A stretch of 61,335 nucleotides of DNA from a virus (IMGVR_UViG_3300009177_000040:1-61335); one strand, 5' to 3'; positions 33,191 through 40,444 are shown, counted from the stretch's first letter. The notes: generated by a model not told the origin, from the sequence alone. A program made the numbers and translations.

Positions 33191-33418
33191 TCAGATCGTC
33201 TCGACGAACGTGTCGACGAACTCAACCGTGACGCGCTGCGTCCGGCCGTCCGCCATCGGGAACGTGAACGTCCCCTCAGCGTCGTGCTCGGCGATGAGCT
33301 TCATCGCCACGACGTGCGGTGCCTCGCTGCCGTTGCCGACCTCGACTGTGCCGATGACACAGGTCACGTCGAACGTGAACGGCTCGAGCTTGCGCTGTAC
33401 GCGCTGCTTCGTGTTCAT
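33191..33418 (-). CDS. Small beta-rich protein
   Basis: A 75-residue protein of alternating pattern (FTFDVTCVIGTVEVG, RTQRVTVEFVDTFVETI) with ATG preceded by GGAGGTG. Unrecognised. About 100 bases between it and the next gene contain the promoter-like motif. Confidence 0.55.
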   Translation of the reverse strand: MNTKQRVQRKLEPFTFDVTCVIGTVEVGNGSEAPHVVAMKLIAEHDAEGTFTFPMADGRTQRVTVEFVDTFVETI

Positions 33419-33422
33419 GGTT

Positions 33423-33662
33423 TCACCTCCTCCCCGCTGCCTCGTACTTCTCCTGCCACGTCCTCCCACCCGGCTCCTGCACGAAGTTCAGCAGGTAACG
33501 CCGGGCAGCCTCGTACGGCTTGACGCCATCGAGGTACCACTGGTGCATCTCGTTCTCCTCAGCGTCGTCGAAGATGGCCAGCGTCAGCACGCCGACCTCG
33601 TCCTCCACGATCTGGGAGACCTGGCCTCCTACGTGGTCGAGCCAGCCGGTGAACCTCGACAT
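33423..33662 (-). CDS. Small hypothetical protein
   Basis: A 79-residue protein with an acidic helical middle (VSQIVEDEVGVLTLAIFDD) and MHQWYLDGVKPYEAARRYL. The ATG overlaps the preceding TGA, with GGAGGAGG upstream. Confidence 0.55.
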   Translation of the reverse strand: MSRFTGWLDHVGGQVSQIVEDEVGVLTLAIFDDAEENEMHQWYLDGVKPYEAARRYLLNFVQEPGGRTWQEKYEAAGRR

Positions 33663-33910
33663 CACTCGTCCTCCTCCCACCGCTCGCCTGCGAGCGTCGG
33701 GTCGAACCAGTCCGGCGCGACGTCGCTGCGCCAGTTGCCGACCCGGTCGTTGATCCGCTCCTCCTCGTCGAGCCGCGCGCTCCAGTGCTTGTCGCACCGG
33801 GGGAACGCCCGGCCGCTCGGTGAGAGCGGCATGCGGAACTCGACCTCGCCTTGGCAGTCGCCGCGGCGGTGATCGAGGCAGTCCTCGTGCGTGAGCGTTT
33901 CGGTTGTCAT
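33662..33910 (-). CDS. Small Cys/His-containing protein
   Basis: An 82-residue protein: EDCLDHRRGDCQGEVEFR and RCDKHWSARLDEEERIND carry a Cys/His set compatible with one zinc. This outline (MPLSPSG then RCDKHW) recurs in small actinophage proteins. ATG preceded by AAAGGAGGTG; upstream lies the first tRNA-like element. Confidence 0.65.
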   Translation of the reverse strand: MTTETLTHEDCLDHRRGDCQGEVEFRMPLSPSGRAFPRCDKHWSARLDEEERINDRVGNWRSDVAPDWFDPTLAGERWEEDE

Positions 33911-33930
33911 CGCTCACCTCCTTTCGGGAA

Positions 33931-33974
33931 GACCCTGCGCCGGAGTTGAACCGGCGTGCGTGCCCACCAGGGTC
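33931..33974 (-). ncRNA. tRNA-like minihelix A
   Basis: Acceptor-like stem GACCCTG/CAGGGTC (7 bp), T stem CGCCGG/CCGGCG, loop TTCAACT, 12-base linker containing GGGCAC. It begins six bases after the TAG at 33981-33983. No D or anticodon arm. Confidence 0.75.
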
Positions 33975-33980
33975 AGACCT

Positions 33981-34058
33981 CTACCTCCATCCGCGCAGCC
34001 ACCAACGCAGCACGCGGTCGAAGTAGAAGCTCACTTCTGTGGCGAGTGGCGATGCCAT
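33981..34058 (-). CDS. Tiny Trp-rich protein
   Basis: A 25-residue ORF whose ATG overlaps the TGA of the DUF6283-like gene (TGATG), with AAAGGAG nine bases upstream. Amphipathic and aromatic (VSFYFDRVLRWWLRGWR), so possibly membrane-active. It ends six bases before minihelix A. Confidence 0.5.
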   Translation of the reverse strand: MASPLATEVSFYFDRVLRWWLRGWR

Positions 34059-34480
34059 CACGCCCATCTCCTTTCCTGCTTTCGAGTGAGCCGCGCCACC
34101 AGCGCGACTGCTTCGGCCGAAGGGTTCTCGACCTCAGCCAGACCATGGGCCGCGGCCTCTGCGCCCGACGCCCACAGCGGCACGTCGGTCGTGTACTCGA
34201 GGATCGCGTCCACGTCCTCCACCGGGGTCAGGCCCACTTGGACTGATACCCGAAGCCCGATGCTGTGGTTCATGTCGTGCACCGCCACCCACCCGGCGCA
34301 CAGCCGACCGTCCTGCTGATGACACCCGAACGCTGAGACCGGCTGCCCGCTCGCTACGTCGGCTGCATCGTAGGGCGGCAGCTTGGCGTACTCCTCCTCC
34401 GACCAGACGCCGGACGGTACGTCCCGGCGGTACGGACAGGAGAGGCACGGCCGCGGTGCCGGACGCCTAAGCTCAGGCAT
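34058..34480 (-). CDS. DUF6283-like protein
   Basis: A 140-residue protein. CLSCPYRRDVPSGVWSEEEY, KLPPYD, then FGCHQQDGRLCAGWVAVHD form the Cys/His signature of DUF6283, a family found in many actinobacterial phages. Four Cys/His positions could hold a metal. Function unknown. Confidence 0.75.
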   Translation of the reverse strand: MPELRRPAPRPCLSCPYRRDVPSGVWSEEEYAKLPPYDAADVASGQPVSAFGCHQQDGRLCAGWVAVHDMNHSIGLRVSVQVGLTPVEDVDAILEYTTDVPLWASGAEAAAHGLAEVENPSAEAVALVARLTRKQERRWA

Positions 34481-34661
34481 CCGAGCCTCCCTTCCCTCGG
34501 AGTGCCCGAACCGTCTCGCTGACCACGCAGACGAACAGCACGAGCAGCACCCAGGACCACCAGCTGATGAGGGTCATGATGACGCCCCAGATGAACCAGA
34601 GCGCCAGCAGCCCTACTGCCACCGCGGCGATCAACGAGCCGATGAACTTGAGGGTCTCCAT
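34473..34661 (-). CDS. Small membrane protein
   Basis: A 62-residue protein with two hydrophobic helices (LIAAVAVGLLALWFIWGVI and WSWVLLVLFVCVV) and a basic C-terminus. Coupled by overlaps to both neighbours; AAGGAGG upstream. Confidence 0.6.
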   Translation of the reverse strand: METLKFIGSLIAAVAVGLLALWFIWGVIMTLISWWSWVLLVLFVCVVSETVRALRGKGGSDA

Positions 34662-35035
34662 CACCGACCCTCCTTCCAGGCGTAGAAGCGAGTCTCGTGA
34701 ACGCTGACGCCGTTGCGCAGCTTCACGACCACGCTCCACTCACGACCGTCGGGGTCGTTGCCGTCGTCGTGCCGCCACAGCTTCCCGCTGCGCTTCCACT
34801 CGAAGCGGTGCCCGGCGTACTGCCGGTTGCGGACAGTCAGGTAGCGGTTGTAGACGAACTCCTCCAGGGCGAACTTCTGCCCCTCGTCGTAGATGATGAC
34901 CGTCCCGGCCCGCTTGGGCCGGATTGTCATGCTGGGCGTGTAGCCCATCTTGATCCAGTGCGCACGGTTCGCGTGAGCCTGTGCGCCTGGCTCCTGCATG
35001 ATCGCCCAGCGGGTGCCGTTACGCATCCTCTGCAT
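34661..35035 (-). CDS. Hypothetical protein
   Basis: A 124-residue basic protein with aromatic beta segments (ALEEFVYNRYLTVRNRQY, WSVVVKLRNGVSVHETRFY). The ATG lies inside the end of the upstream gene. Unrecognised. Confidence 0.55.
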   Translation of the reverse strand: MQRMRNGTRWAIMQEPGAQAHANRAHWIKMGYTPSMTIRPKRAGTVIIYDEGQKFALEEFVYNRYLTVRNRQYAGHRFEWKRSGKLWRHDDGNDPDGREWSVVVKLRNGVSVHETRFYAWKEGR

Positions 35036-35318
35036 CGTCCACCTCCCCTCCTTCGTAGTACTGGATGTCCATGCCGGTCTCCTGCGCCTTCGCGCAGACA
35101 TCGCACTGGTACCCGGCCTGCACGTCTCGCGGCGTCAGGCTGTTGGGCCAGTGGCAGGTTGGGCAAGGGAGGTTGCGTGGGTTGTCCGGGCCAGCGGCCC
35201 AGAGCGCGCTCTCCCCGCCGGGGTCGGCGAACCGCGAGGCCCGTGACCATCCGTCGTTGTCTTCGTACGGGTCGTCCCAGTCAGGCTCCGGCTCGTACTC
35301 GTCGCTGTAGTACGCCAT
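35019..35318 (-). CDS. Small zinc-ribbon protein
   Basis: A 99-residue protein with an acidic Tyr/Asp/Glu-rich N-terminus and CPTCHWPN...CDVCAK, a zinc ribbon. ATG 35318 overlaps the previous TGA (TGATG). Confidence 0.6.
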   Translation of the reverse strand: MAYYSDEYEPEPDWDDPYEDNDGWSRASRFADPGGESALWAAGPDNPRNLPCPTCHWPNSLTPRDVQAGYQCDVCAKAQETGMDIQYYEGGEVDDAEDA

Positions 35319-35548
35319 CAGCTGATCACCCATCCTCTGTCAAGCCCGCACTGGGCGTGGACGATGCCTTCGCATGGCACGCGCTCCTGCGCCACCATGC
35401 GCTCCTCCTCGGTGAACGAGGGGTCGTACATGCCGGGGTCATGCATCTCCGCCGGGTCGTCTCCATGTGAGACGACCTCGCCGCAGAGCACGCACCGGCC
35501 GAGCGGCAGCTCGCGATCGAGCTCGCCTACGAACCGATCCCACTGCAC
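35318..35548 (-). CDS. Small Cys-rich protein
   Basis: A 76-residue protein with CVLCGEVVSHGD and a C-terminal CEGIVHAQCG, a likely zinc site. GTG start with GAAGGAGG upstream, just downstream of minihelix B. Confidence 0.6.
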   Translation of the reverse strand: MQWDRFVGELDRELPLGRCVLCGEVVSHGDDPAEMHDPGMYDPSFTEEERMVAQERVPCEGIVHAQCGLDRGWVIS

Positions 35549-35580
35549 GGGGCACCTCCTTCTGTCGCTGTTCCCCCGAA

Positions 35581-35628
35581 GACCCCGACCCGGAGTCGAA
35601 CCGGGCAGGCCGCCAACCGGCCGGGGTC
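35581..35628 (-). ncRNA. tRNA-like minihelix B
   Basis: Acceptor-like stem GACCCCG/CGGGGTC (7 bp), T stem GCCCGG/CCGGGT (one G-U), loop TTCGACT. The 15-base linker can fold as GCCG/CGGC with a 5-base loop. Starts six bases after the TAG at 35635. Confidence 0.75.
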
Positions 35629-35634
35629 GTCTTG

Positions 35635-36072
35635 CTACGCAGGCTGCTTCTCGAGCTGCCTCTCAGCCCGGGCCACCGTGTCGTCCATGAAGCGGCTGAT
35701 GCGCTTGAGCCACTTGGCTCGCGTCACAGTCGCGACGTTGCAGCGTAGGCCGATGTGCGCCACCACCTCGTCGAGCGTGATGAACGCCTTCTCGCCCTCC
35801 GGCCGCTCGCCGGTCTCGGGGTCAACCGCCCGAATGAGCAGCGGCCCGTACAGCTGCTCGGTCAGCCGCAGTCGGGCGAAGTACTCGCCCACGTTCTCTG
35901 CGGTCGGGCCGGGCATGTCGACCGAGATGGTCGACCAGATCAGCGCGTTGGTGACCGGGTTCATGTACTTCTCCCCGGCAACGATGCCGTGGTTCGGGTC
36001 GTCCTGGGTGGCCTCCACCCAGCAGACCTCCTCACTGTTCTCGATCTTCTCGAGGTTCCAGCTGAGGGCCAT
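35635..36072 (-). CDS. Hypothetical protein
   Basis: A 145-residue protein with ATG overlapping the previous TGA (TGATG). It contains IVAGEKYMNPVTNALIWST and a C-terminal basic helix. Unrecognised; it ends immediately before minihelix B. Confidence 0.55.
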   Translation of the reverse strand: MALSWNLEKIENSEEVCWVEATQDDPNHGIVAGEKYMNPVTNALIWSTISVDMPGPTAENVGEYFARLRLTEQLYGPLLIRAVDPETGERPEGEKAFITLDEVVAHIGLRCNVATVTRAKWLKRISRFMDDTVARAERQLEKQPA

Positions 36073-36287
36073 CACACCTCACTCCCTTCCTCGCCCGTGA
36101 CCTCGACGACGCTGGCGTACGCCTTTGCCGCCGGGCCGTAGGCGTTTGCGAGCACGCGCTCGGCGTCCTCGCGGTTGTCGTACATGAGCGCGGTGGCCAG
36201 CGTCGGTGCCCAGCCGAACCCGCCCTGGTACATCCCGGCCCACATGACCGGTCCTTCGTCCGGGAAGACGAACCTGATGACGAACAT
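36072..36287 (-). CDS. Small hypothetical protein
   Basis: A 71-residue alpha/beta protein (VIRFVFPDEGPVMWAG, NREDAERVLANAYG). Coupled by overlaps to both neighbours. Confidence 0.55.
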   Translation of the reverse strand: MFVIRFVFPDEGPVMWAGMYQGGFGWAPTLATALMYDNREDAERVLANAYGPAAKAYASVVEVTGEEGSEV

Positions 36288-36601
36288 CAGACCTCCCCGC
36301 CCTCGACGTCGTGCCAGTAGCAGACCTCGACCATGCCGAAGTCGCCGTGGCTGTGACCGGGGAACGGCTGGCGCACCCCGAAGTACGGCCCGGCCTTCAC
36401 GCGGAAGTCCGGGGTTCCGATCCACGCCATCAGGTCGAGTAGCTCCTCGAGCATGGTGGCCGCGCTGGGCTGGCATGAGAGATGCGGGCCGCTCTCTGGC
36501 CCACCGTCGTCCCACACCAGGTCGTTGGCGAGCGAGCCGAAGCCGCAGCAATCCGACACGGCGCGCTCCATCTCCGCGAGATCGGTCTCGTCGAAGTTCA
36601 T
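36287..36601 (-). CDS. Hypothetical protein
   Basis: A 104-residue acidic protein with ATG preceded by CGGAAGGAGG. His/Asp-rich C-terminus (GHSHGDFGMVEVCYWHDVE). Follows minihelix C. Unrecognised. Confidence 0.55.
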   Translation of the reverse strand: MNFDETDLAEMERAVSDCCGFGSLANDLVWDDGGPESGPHLSCQPSAATMLEELLDLMAWIGTPDFRVKAGPYFGVRQPFPGHSHGDFGMVEVCYWHDVEGGEV

Positions 36602-36629
36602 GGCCTCCTCCTTCCGTTGCGTTGCCGAT

Positions 36630-36672
36630 GACCCCGGCGTGGACTCGAACCACGCTCAGACCTCTCGGGGTC
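36630..36672 (-). ncRNA. tRNA-like minihelix C
   Basis: GACCCCG/CGGGGTC (7 bp) stacked on GCGTGG/CCACGC (6 bp), loop TTCGAGT, 10-base linker AGAGGTCTGA. Begins six bases after the TAG at 36679; the downstream ATG follows a GGAAGGAGG site. Confidence 0.8.
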
Positions 36673-36678
36673 GACGTG

Positions 36679-37329
36679 CTAGCCCTGGTACTCGGGCATG
36701 TTGTCCATCGCGTCGCTGGCGGAGGTGCGAGCCTCCTCCGCGGCGTCGTCCCACATCTGCTGCGCTGCGTCGCGCCAGTCGCTCGGATTCTCGAAGTCCT
36801 CTGGCTCGGGCAGCTCAACCTGCGTGGTGTCTGGCTCCCAGGAGCGCAGCTCGTCCGCCCACTGCTCGAGCTCCTCGGCCACGGCCGACATCGCCTCGCC
36901 GACCGGTGCGTACTGCAACTGGTCGGGCATGTTGTCGACGCCGTCCTGGTACTCCTGTCCGACGTCGGCTGCAACGTCCGCAACCGTCTCGAGCGCGGCC
37001 AGCAGGTCGCTGGTGTCTAGCTCCATCGTCTCCGCGCTGGGGACGACGCCGTTCGGGAACAGCTGCGCGTACTGCTCGTCGAAGTCGCCCGGCGTCCAGT
37101 TTCCCATCTCGGTCTGGGCGTCCATGACGGCCTCCTCGACGGCCGCGGTCTTGCGGCCGCTCAGCTGCGTCGGCCGCGGGTACCCGCAGTCCACATGCTG
37201 GTAGTTCTCGGGGCTGACCCGGCGGCTCCAGAAGTAGTACCGCTGGCCCGGCTCCATCGGCTGACCGCACCTGCGGCAGCGGCGCTCGTACTTGCTCTTG
37301 CGGGCTGTGTGTGTGGTCACGCGTGCCAT
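36679..37329 (-). CDS. Zinc-ribbon protein with acidic body
   Basis: A 216-residue protein. CRRCGQPMEPG and VDCGYP near the N-terminus form a zinc ribbon; the remainder is acidic and helical with repeated DNMPDQLQY/DNMPEYQ elements. ATG preceded by GAAGGAGG. Unrecognised. Confidence 0.6.
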   Translation of the reverse strand: MARVTTHTARKSKYERRCRRCGQPMEPGQRYYFWSRRVSPENYQHVDCGYPRPTQLSGRKTAAVEEAVMDAQTEMGNWTPGDFDEQYAQLFPNGVVPSAETMELDTSDLLAALETVADVAADVGQEYQDGVDNMPDQLQYAPVGEAMSAVAEELEQWADELRSWEPDTTQVELPEPEDFENPSDWRDAAQQMWDDAAEEARTSASDAMDNMPEYQG

Positions 37330-37420
37330 GGCTCCTCCTTCTCGTTTGGTCGGCGTCTAGCCGACCCCATTGGTGCCCTGCGCCAGCGCGGGAGACAGCC
37401 TCTCAGTCCCGCCTGGCCTA

Positions 37421-37461
37421 CGGCCCGTGCCGGAGTCGAACCGGCGTGCCCGGTCGGGCCA
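37421..37461 (-). ncRNA. tRNA-like minihelix D
   Basis: TGGCCCG/CGGGCCG (terminal U-G pair), T stem GCCGG/CCGGC, loop TTCGACT, 9-base linker ACCGGGCAC. Starts six bases after the TGA at 37468. Two more hairpins follow before the next ribosome site, at 37388-37412 and 37348-37366. Confidence 0.7.
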
Positions 37462-37467
37462 ACCACC

Positions 37468-37692
37468 TCAGTTCCAGCACGTGTTGAGGTGCTGGAACCC
37501 GGTGGGCCGGTCTGCCCAAACCATGTCCGTGACGACCCCGCGCTCGGGGTCGCCGTCGAAGATGCGGCAGTGGCCGTCCCACCCGTTGTCCTCCAGCAGC
37601 GTGCGTGCCGCGAGGATCGCTGCGTCCTTGCTGTCTGCCTCGGCCTCGTCGCCAGAGGGGTCGTGCCTCACCGTGTAGCGATGGTCAGTCAT
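37468..37692 (-). CDS. Small hypothetical protein
   Basis: A 74-residue protein (RYTVRHDPSGDEAEADSKDA, DNGWDGHCRIF) starting within the end of the upstream gene. Unrecognised. Confidence 0.55.
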   Translation of the reverse strand: MTDHRYTVRHDPSGDEAEADSKDAAILAARTLLEDNGWDGHCRIFDGDPERGVVTDMVWADRPTGFQHLNTCWN

Positions 37693-37918
37693 CGTCCTCA
37701 CCTTCCAGCTCGGACGCCTCGTTCTGTTTGAGGCAGTTGTCGCACTGATACGGCCGATGCGCGTCGTCCTCGGCGCGCGTGAACATGCCGGGGTAGACGC
37801 GCTCGTCCTCGACCAACTCGCCGCGCTGCGTGGCGTCCAGGTCGTTCTGGAGGCACTCGCCGCAGACGATCATTCCGTGCTCGGTGTACTCGTAGAAGTT
37901 GTCGGGTCCGTACGGCAT
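37685..37918 (-). CDS. Small zinc-ribbon protein
   Basis: A 77-residue acidic protein with CGECLQND and YQCDNCLKQN, a zinc ribbon. ATG overlaps the previous TGA (TGATG). Confidence 0.6.
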   Translation of the reverse strand: MPYGPDNFYEYTEHGMIVCGECLQNDLDATQRGELVEDERVYPGMFTRAEDDAHRPYQCDNCLKQNEASELEGEDDD

Positions 37919-38136
37919 CACCAGTACCTCGCTTCCTGCGGGTAGCAGAACTTCGCTGCGGCCCATGTGTAGTCGCTGATGACGACGGCCTCGAGGTGCT
38001 CCCACCTCGGGTCGCCGGTCAGCTCGGTGAACATGGCGTCTGCGGCCGACTGCATGTCGCCCGCGGCCCGCCCGATGTTGAGCAGCCGCTCGCGCTCGTG
38101 GCGAGACAGGCTGACGTATGCGGGCTGGCCGGTCAT
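37918..38136 (-). CDS. Small helical protein
   Basis: A 72-residue protein (RHERERLLNIGRAAGD, DPRWEHLEAVVISDY). The ATG overlaps the previous stop (ATGA). Unrecognised. Confidence 0.55.
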   Translation of the reverse strand: MTGQPAYVSLSRHERERLLNIGRAAGDMQSAADAMFTELTGDPRWEHLEAVVISDYTWAAAKFCYPQEARYW

Positions 38137-38552
38137 CCCAACCACCGGCGGAAGCCGTCCTCGACGCGGGCCTGATCGGTCAGCGCCTCGTTCAGGTACC
38201 CGACGTAGGAGGCGACGCGGAACTCCTGCGCCTCGCTCTCCGGCTGCGCCTTCCACTCTTCGACGCGAACCTGCCATGCCTCGACGCGCTCGCCCAAAGC
38301 CTTCAAGGTCTGCCCAAACACCTTGAGCAGCTCGTCGTCGGTGAACTCCCGCAGGTTGAACGCCTCCCGGCTGGTGCGGTTGAGCAGGTTCCCGCAGCGC
38401 GGGCAGCGCATGCCGTCGTCCAGCCTCAAACCCGTCGTCGCCTTCCAGGCGAACGCGGGCCGATCGACCGTGCCCCACACCGTCTCGCTCAGCTTGACGC
38501 GGCAGTGCGTGTTGGGGCAACGTCCGACGCGATATGTGTCGTCGAATGTCAT
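38133..38552 (-). CDS. Zinc-ribbon protein
   Basis: A 139-residue protein with CPNTHCRVKL and RCPRCGNLLN, a zinc ribbon, then a helical body. ATG preceded by AGAAGGAGG. The 415 bases upstream hold no convincing gene; they contain the palindrome at 38689-38706 and minihelix E. Confidence 0.6.
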   Translation of the reverse strand: MTFDDTYRVGRCPNTHCRVKLSETVWGTVDRPAFAWKATTGLRLDDGMRCPRCGNLLNRTSREAFNLREFTDDELLKVFGQTLKALGERVEAWQVRVEEWKAQPESEAQEFRVASYVGYLNEALTDQARVEDGFRRWLG

Positions 38553-38682
38553 CGCGCCGACCTCCTTCTCTGATCGCTGCCCGGCGGTCAGGCCGGGCTG
38601 GGGACTGTGACCTCTGGCGCTCGCATCGCCGCCTGGCTTTGACCGCTCTCGCGGGGCAGGCGACCTAGGTGGAGCGTCAGAG

Positions 38683-38706
38683 TATATAGCGCGCTGTGCA
38701 GCGCGC
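38683..38706 (-). promoter_or_regulatory. TATATA plus GCGCGC palindrome
   Basis: GCGCGCTG and CAGCGCGC are separated by two bases, a near-perfect 18-base palindrome, and abut TATATA. Similar AGCGCGCT boxes next to AT-rich stretches occur at 41505-41533 and 41993-42010. It could be a promoter with an overlapping operator for the 38552 gene. Confidence 0.45.
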
Positions 38707-38708
38707 AT

Positions 38709-38746
38709 GCGCAGCTGCTGGAGTCGAACCAGCCGTGGTTGCTCGC
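38709..38746 (-). ncRNA. Divergent tRNA-like minihelix E
   Basis: A clear T arm (GCTGG, loop TTCGACT, CCAGC) with a weaker acceptor stem GCGAGC/GCTGCGC that needs one bulged G. It is the least regular member and is not next to a recognised stop codon. A more distant CGCAGC near 38830 could pair instead. Confidence 0.5.
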
Positions 38747-38968
38747 CGGGCCGAAGCCCTGTGCCGGTGACCATCCGGTCTAGCGACCGCCGGTCCCTCG
38801 CTACGAGCACCGCGCCACCTCGGGCTGCGGCGCTAGAGAGCAGAGCGGCTTGCTCCGAGACCGGCCTGGCCAGCTCCTCCCGAAGGACTCGCTCCGGCAC
38901 CGCGTCGTCGTCGGCTTCGTGGGTGGCGCGTCGCCGCGCTCCCACCAACCGCTCGCCCTGCTCTCTAT

Positions 38969-39011
38969 GACCCCGGCCGGGAGTCGAACCCGGCCTGCGA
39001 CCATCGGGGTC
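38969..39011 (-). ncRNA. tRNA-like minihelix F
   Basis: GACCCCG/CGGGGTC (7 bp), GCCGGG/CCCGGC (6 bp), loop TTCGACT, linker ATGGTCGCAG. It starts seven bases after the TGA at 39019, which is the natural end of the upstream gene if a one-base frameshift is accepted. Confidence 0.8.
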
Positions 39012-39018
39012 GTTTCGC

Positions 39019-39548
39019 TCACTTGGCGGTGCGCTTCGCGACTGCCTGAGCGCGGTGACGACCTTGCGGACGTCGCCCTTCTTGCTGACGGACATGTACT
39101 CGTACTTGCCGTGTCCGTCGCTGACCTCCACCGCTGCCTTGCGGGCACCGAGGTAGAGGTAGCCGAGCGTCTTGCCCTCCACCGTCATCCGGCGGTAGGC
39201 CTTCTTCTCGACCATGCTCAGAGCCGGGAACTGCGTCGTGAGCGCAGCAACCAGATCGTCGCCGAGGTTGGTATCAGGGGTCTTGCTGGCCATGGTGGCC
39301 TCCTTCTTGTTGCGCTGCGCGCCCGATTGGCGGCAGCAGTTGTGTACCTTCACGTCTTCGCGCGACCAGCCCATCTCCTCCATCTCGGAGTCGATGTAGT
39401 CGGACAGCGCATCTTCCAGCGAGTCGAACGGCCCGCTGATGACCGAGGCGTGCCGGTCGGCCTCGCGCTTGATGTCCTTGCAACCTTCGCGATGCACCGA
39501 GGCGATCTCGTTCTGCATGATCTGATGGCTGAGGACGACGCACCTCAT
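39019..39548 (-). pseudogene. Nested two-part gene, frameshifted near its end
   Basis: The frame opens at ATG 39548 after AAGGAGG with a small Cys-containing domain (VHREGCKDIKREADRH, VKVHNCCR). An internal ATG at 39293 with AAGAAGGAGG starts a paralogue of the 32.4 kb product (MVEKKAYRRMTVEGKTLGY). The coding sense changes frame by one base near 39045: only then does it end QAVAKRTAK-stop at 39019. Otherwise the frame runs for 400 bases through minihelices F and E. This is either a real mutation, a -1 shift, or a sequence error. Confidence 0.5.
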
Positions 39549-39570
39549 GACCCACCTCCTTGGTCAACCC

Positions 39571-39593
39571 CGGGACGCCGGGCTGGCGTCCCG
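39571..39593 (-). other. Nine-bp hairpin downstream of minihelix G
   Basis: CGGGACGCC pairs with GGCGTCCCG around a five-base loop, immediately 3' of minihelix G on the minus transcript and before the next ribosome site. There is no U-tract, so it is more likely a leader or processing element than a terminator. Confidence 0.4.
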
Positions 39594-39595
39594 AT

Positions 39596-39638
39596 GACCC
39601 CGGCGCGGAGTCGAACCGCGCTGTGACCGCTCGGGGTC
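39596..39638 (-). ncRNA. tRNA-like minihelix G
   Basis: GACCCCG/CGGGGTC (7 bp), GCGCGG/CCGCGC (6 bp), loop TTCGACT, linker AGCGGTCACA. Starts six bases after the TAA at 39645. Confidence 0.8.
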
Positions 39639-39644
39639 CATGCC

Positions 39645-40298
39645 TTACTTGAACGTGACCTCGAAGGACACGTCCTTGCGGTCGTACCCCGGGCCGGGGC
39701 TGACCGCGGTGAGCACCGCGCGGTTGACGTCGACGACGTCGGCGTCAGCACCCATCGCGCGGAGTCCCTCGAGCACGGCGTCGGTCATGTCCTGCGCCAG
39801 CTCGTCGTAGGGGAACTCGTCCTGCCAGTTCTTGTAGACGTCGCCGACCCAGTCGAGCTTGACCATCGGCTCGTCGTCGTTGCCGACGACCGCCAGCCAC
39901 CGCTCGTCTGCGTCGAGCCAGACCGTCTGCGTCTTGCAGCTCGGGCAGCGCGGCCCGTACTCCTCGACCGGCCACATGCCGCACTCGCAGGTCTTGCCCT
40001 CGACCCGGGCAACCTGCGCATCCTCGAGCGCGGTCTCATCGGCGGGCACTGCCTCGCCGACCACGACCAGGTACTGTGCGCGGGCGACCCGGCTCGCAAC
40101 GAGCGTGCGGGCGACCGCTTCGTCCTCGACGAACATCTCGACGCTTGCCATCGCGTCGTCCCAGAGCATCGCAAGCCCGCTGCTGTCAGAGCGGTCACGC
40201 ACGTCCGTGAAGCCGTAGCAGCCTGCGTTGTTGTAGAGTGGCCGCTCGGCCTCAGCCAGTGCGTCCCACTCGGTCTCGGTGAGGGTGCGGTACGACAT
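39645..40298 (-). CDS. Hypothetical zinc-ribbon protein
   Basis: A 217-residue acidic protein with CECGMWPVEEYGPRCPSC in the middle, a zinc ribbon, and a C-terminal beta segment. ATG at 40298 follows GAAAGGAG. Unrecognised. It lies between minihelix I upstream and G downstream. Confidence 0.6.
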   Translation of the reverse strand: MSYRTLTETEWDALAEAERPLYNNAGCYGFTDVRDRSDSSGLAMLWDDAMASVEMFVEDEAVARTLVASRVARAQYLVVVGEAVPADETALEDAQVARVEGKTCECGMWPVEEYGPRCPSCKTQTVWLDADERWLAVVGNDDEPMVKLDWVGDVYKNWQDEFPYDELAQDMTDAVLEGLRAMGADADVVDVNRAVLTAVSPGPGYDRKDVSFEVTFK

Positions 40299-40332
40299 GA
40301 CGTCGCTCCTTTCGATCGGTTGCACTTCGATG

Positions 40333-40394
40333 CGCGCCGGGAGGGAGTCGAACCCTCGTCAACGACCAGCCGCTTGGCGATCCGGGTCAGCGCG
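40333..40394 (-). ncRNA. Longer tRNA-like element I
   Basis: Acceptor-like stem CGCGCTG/CGGCGCG (one U-G), T stem GAGGG/CCCTC, loop TTCGACT. The 30-base linker contains ATCGCCAAGCGG, which resembles the D arm of bacterial tRNA-Gln, but no anticodon arm. It lies two bases downstream of minihelix H, forming a tandem pair. Confidence 0.65.
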
Positions 40395-40396
40395 AT

Positions 40397-40438
40397 GACC
40401 CGGCCGGGGAGTCGAACCCCGCGTGACCGTTCCGGGTC
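40397..40438 (-). ncRNA. tRNA-like minihelix H
   Basis: GACCCGG/CCGGGTC (7 bp), T stem CGGGG/CCCCG, loop TTCGACT, linker AACGGTCACG. Starts six bases after the TAG at 40445; followed by element I. Confidence 0.78.
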
Positions 40439-40444
40439 GATGTG

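Noticed and set aside
38709-38830. Intact tRNA or tmRNA ending at the E T-arm
   Set aside because: No 5' acceptor at 70-95 bases gives a valid D and anticodon arm (the best D-arm candidate is followed by only two anticodon-stem pairs), and no tag-peptide ending like ALAA was found.
38700-39000. Reading the 39.5 kb frame as one 471-codon gene down to 38133
   Set aside because: It would translate through two tRNA-like elements and a palindrome, and 38133-38552 has its own ribosome site and start. A one-base frameshift explains it better.
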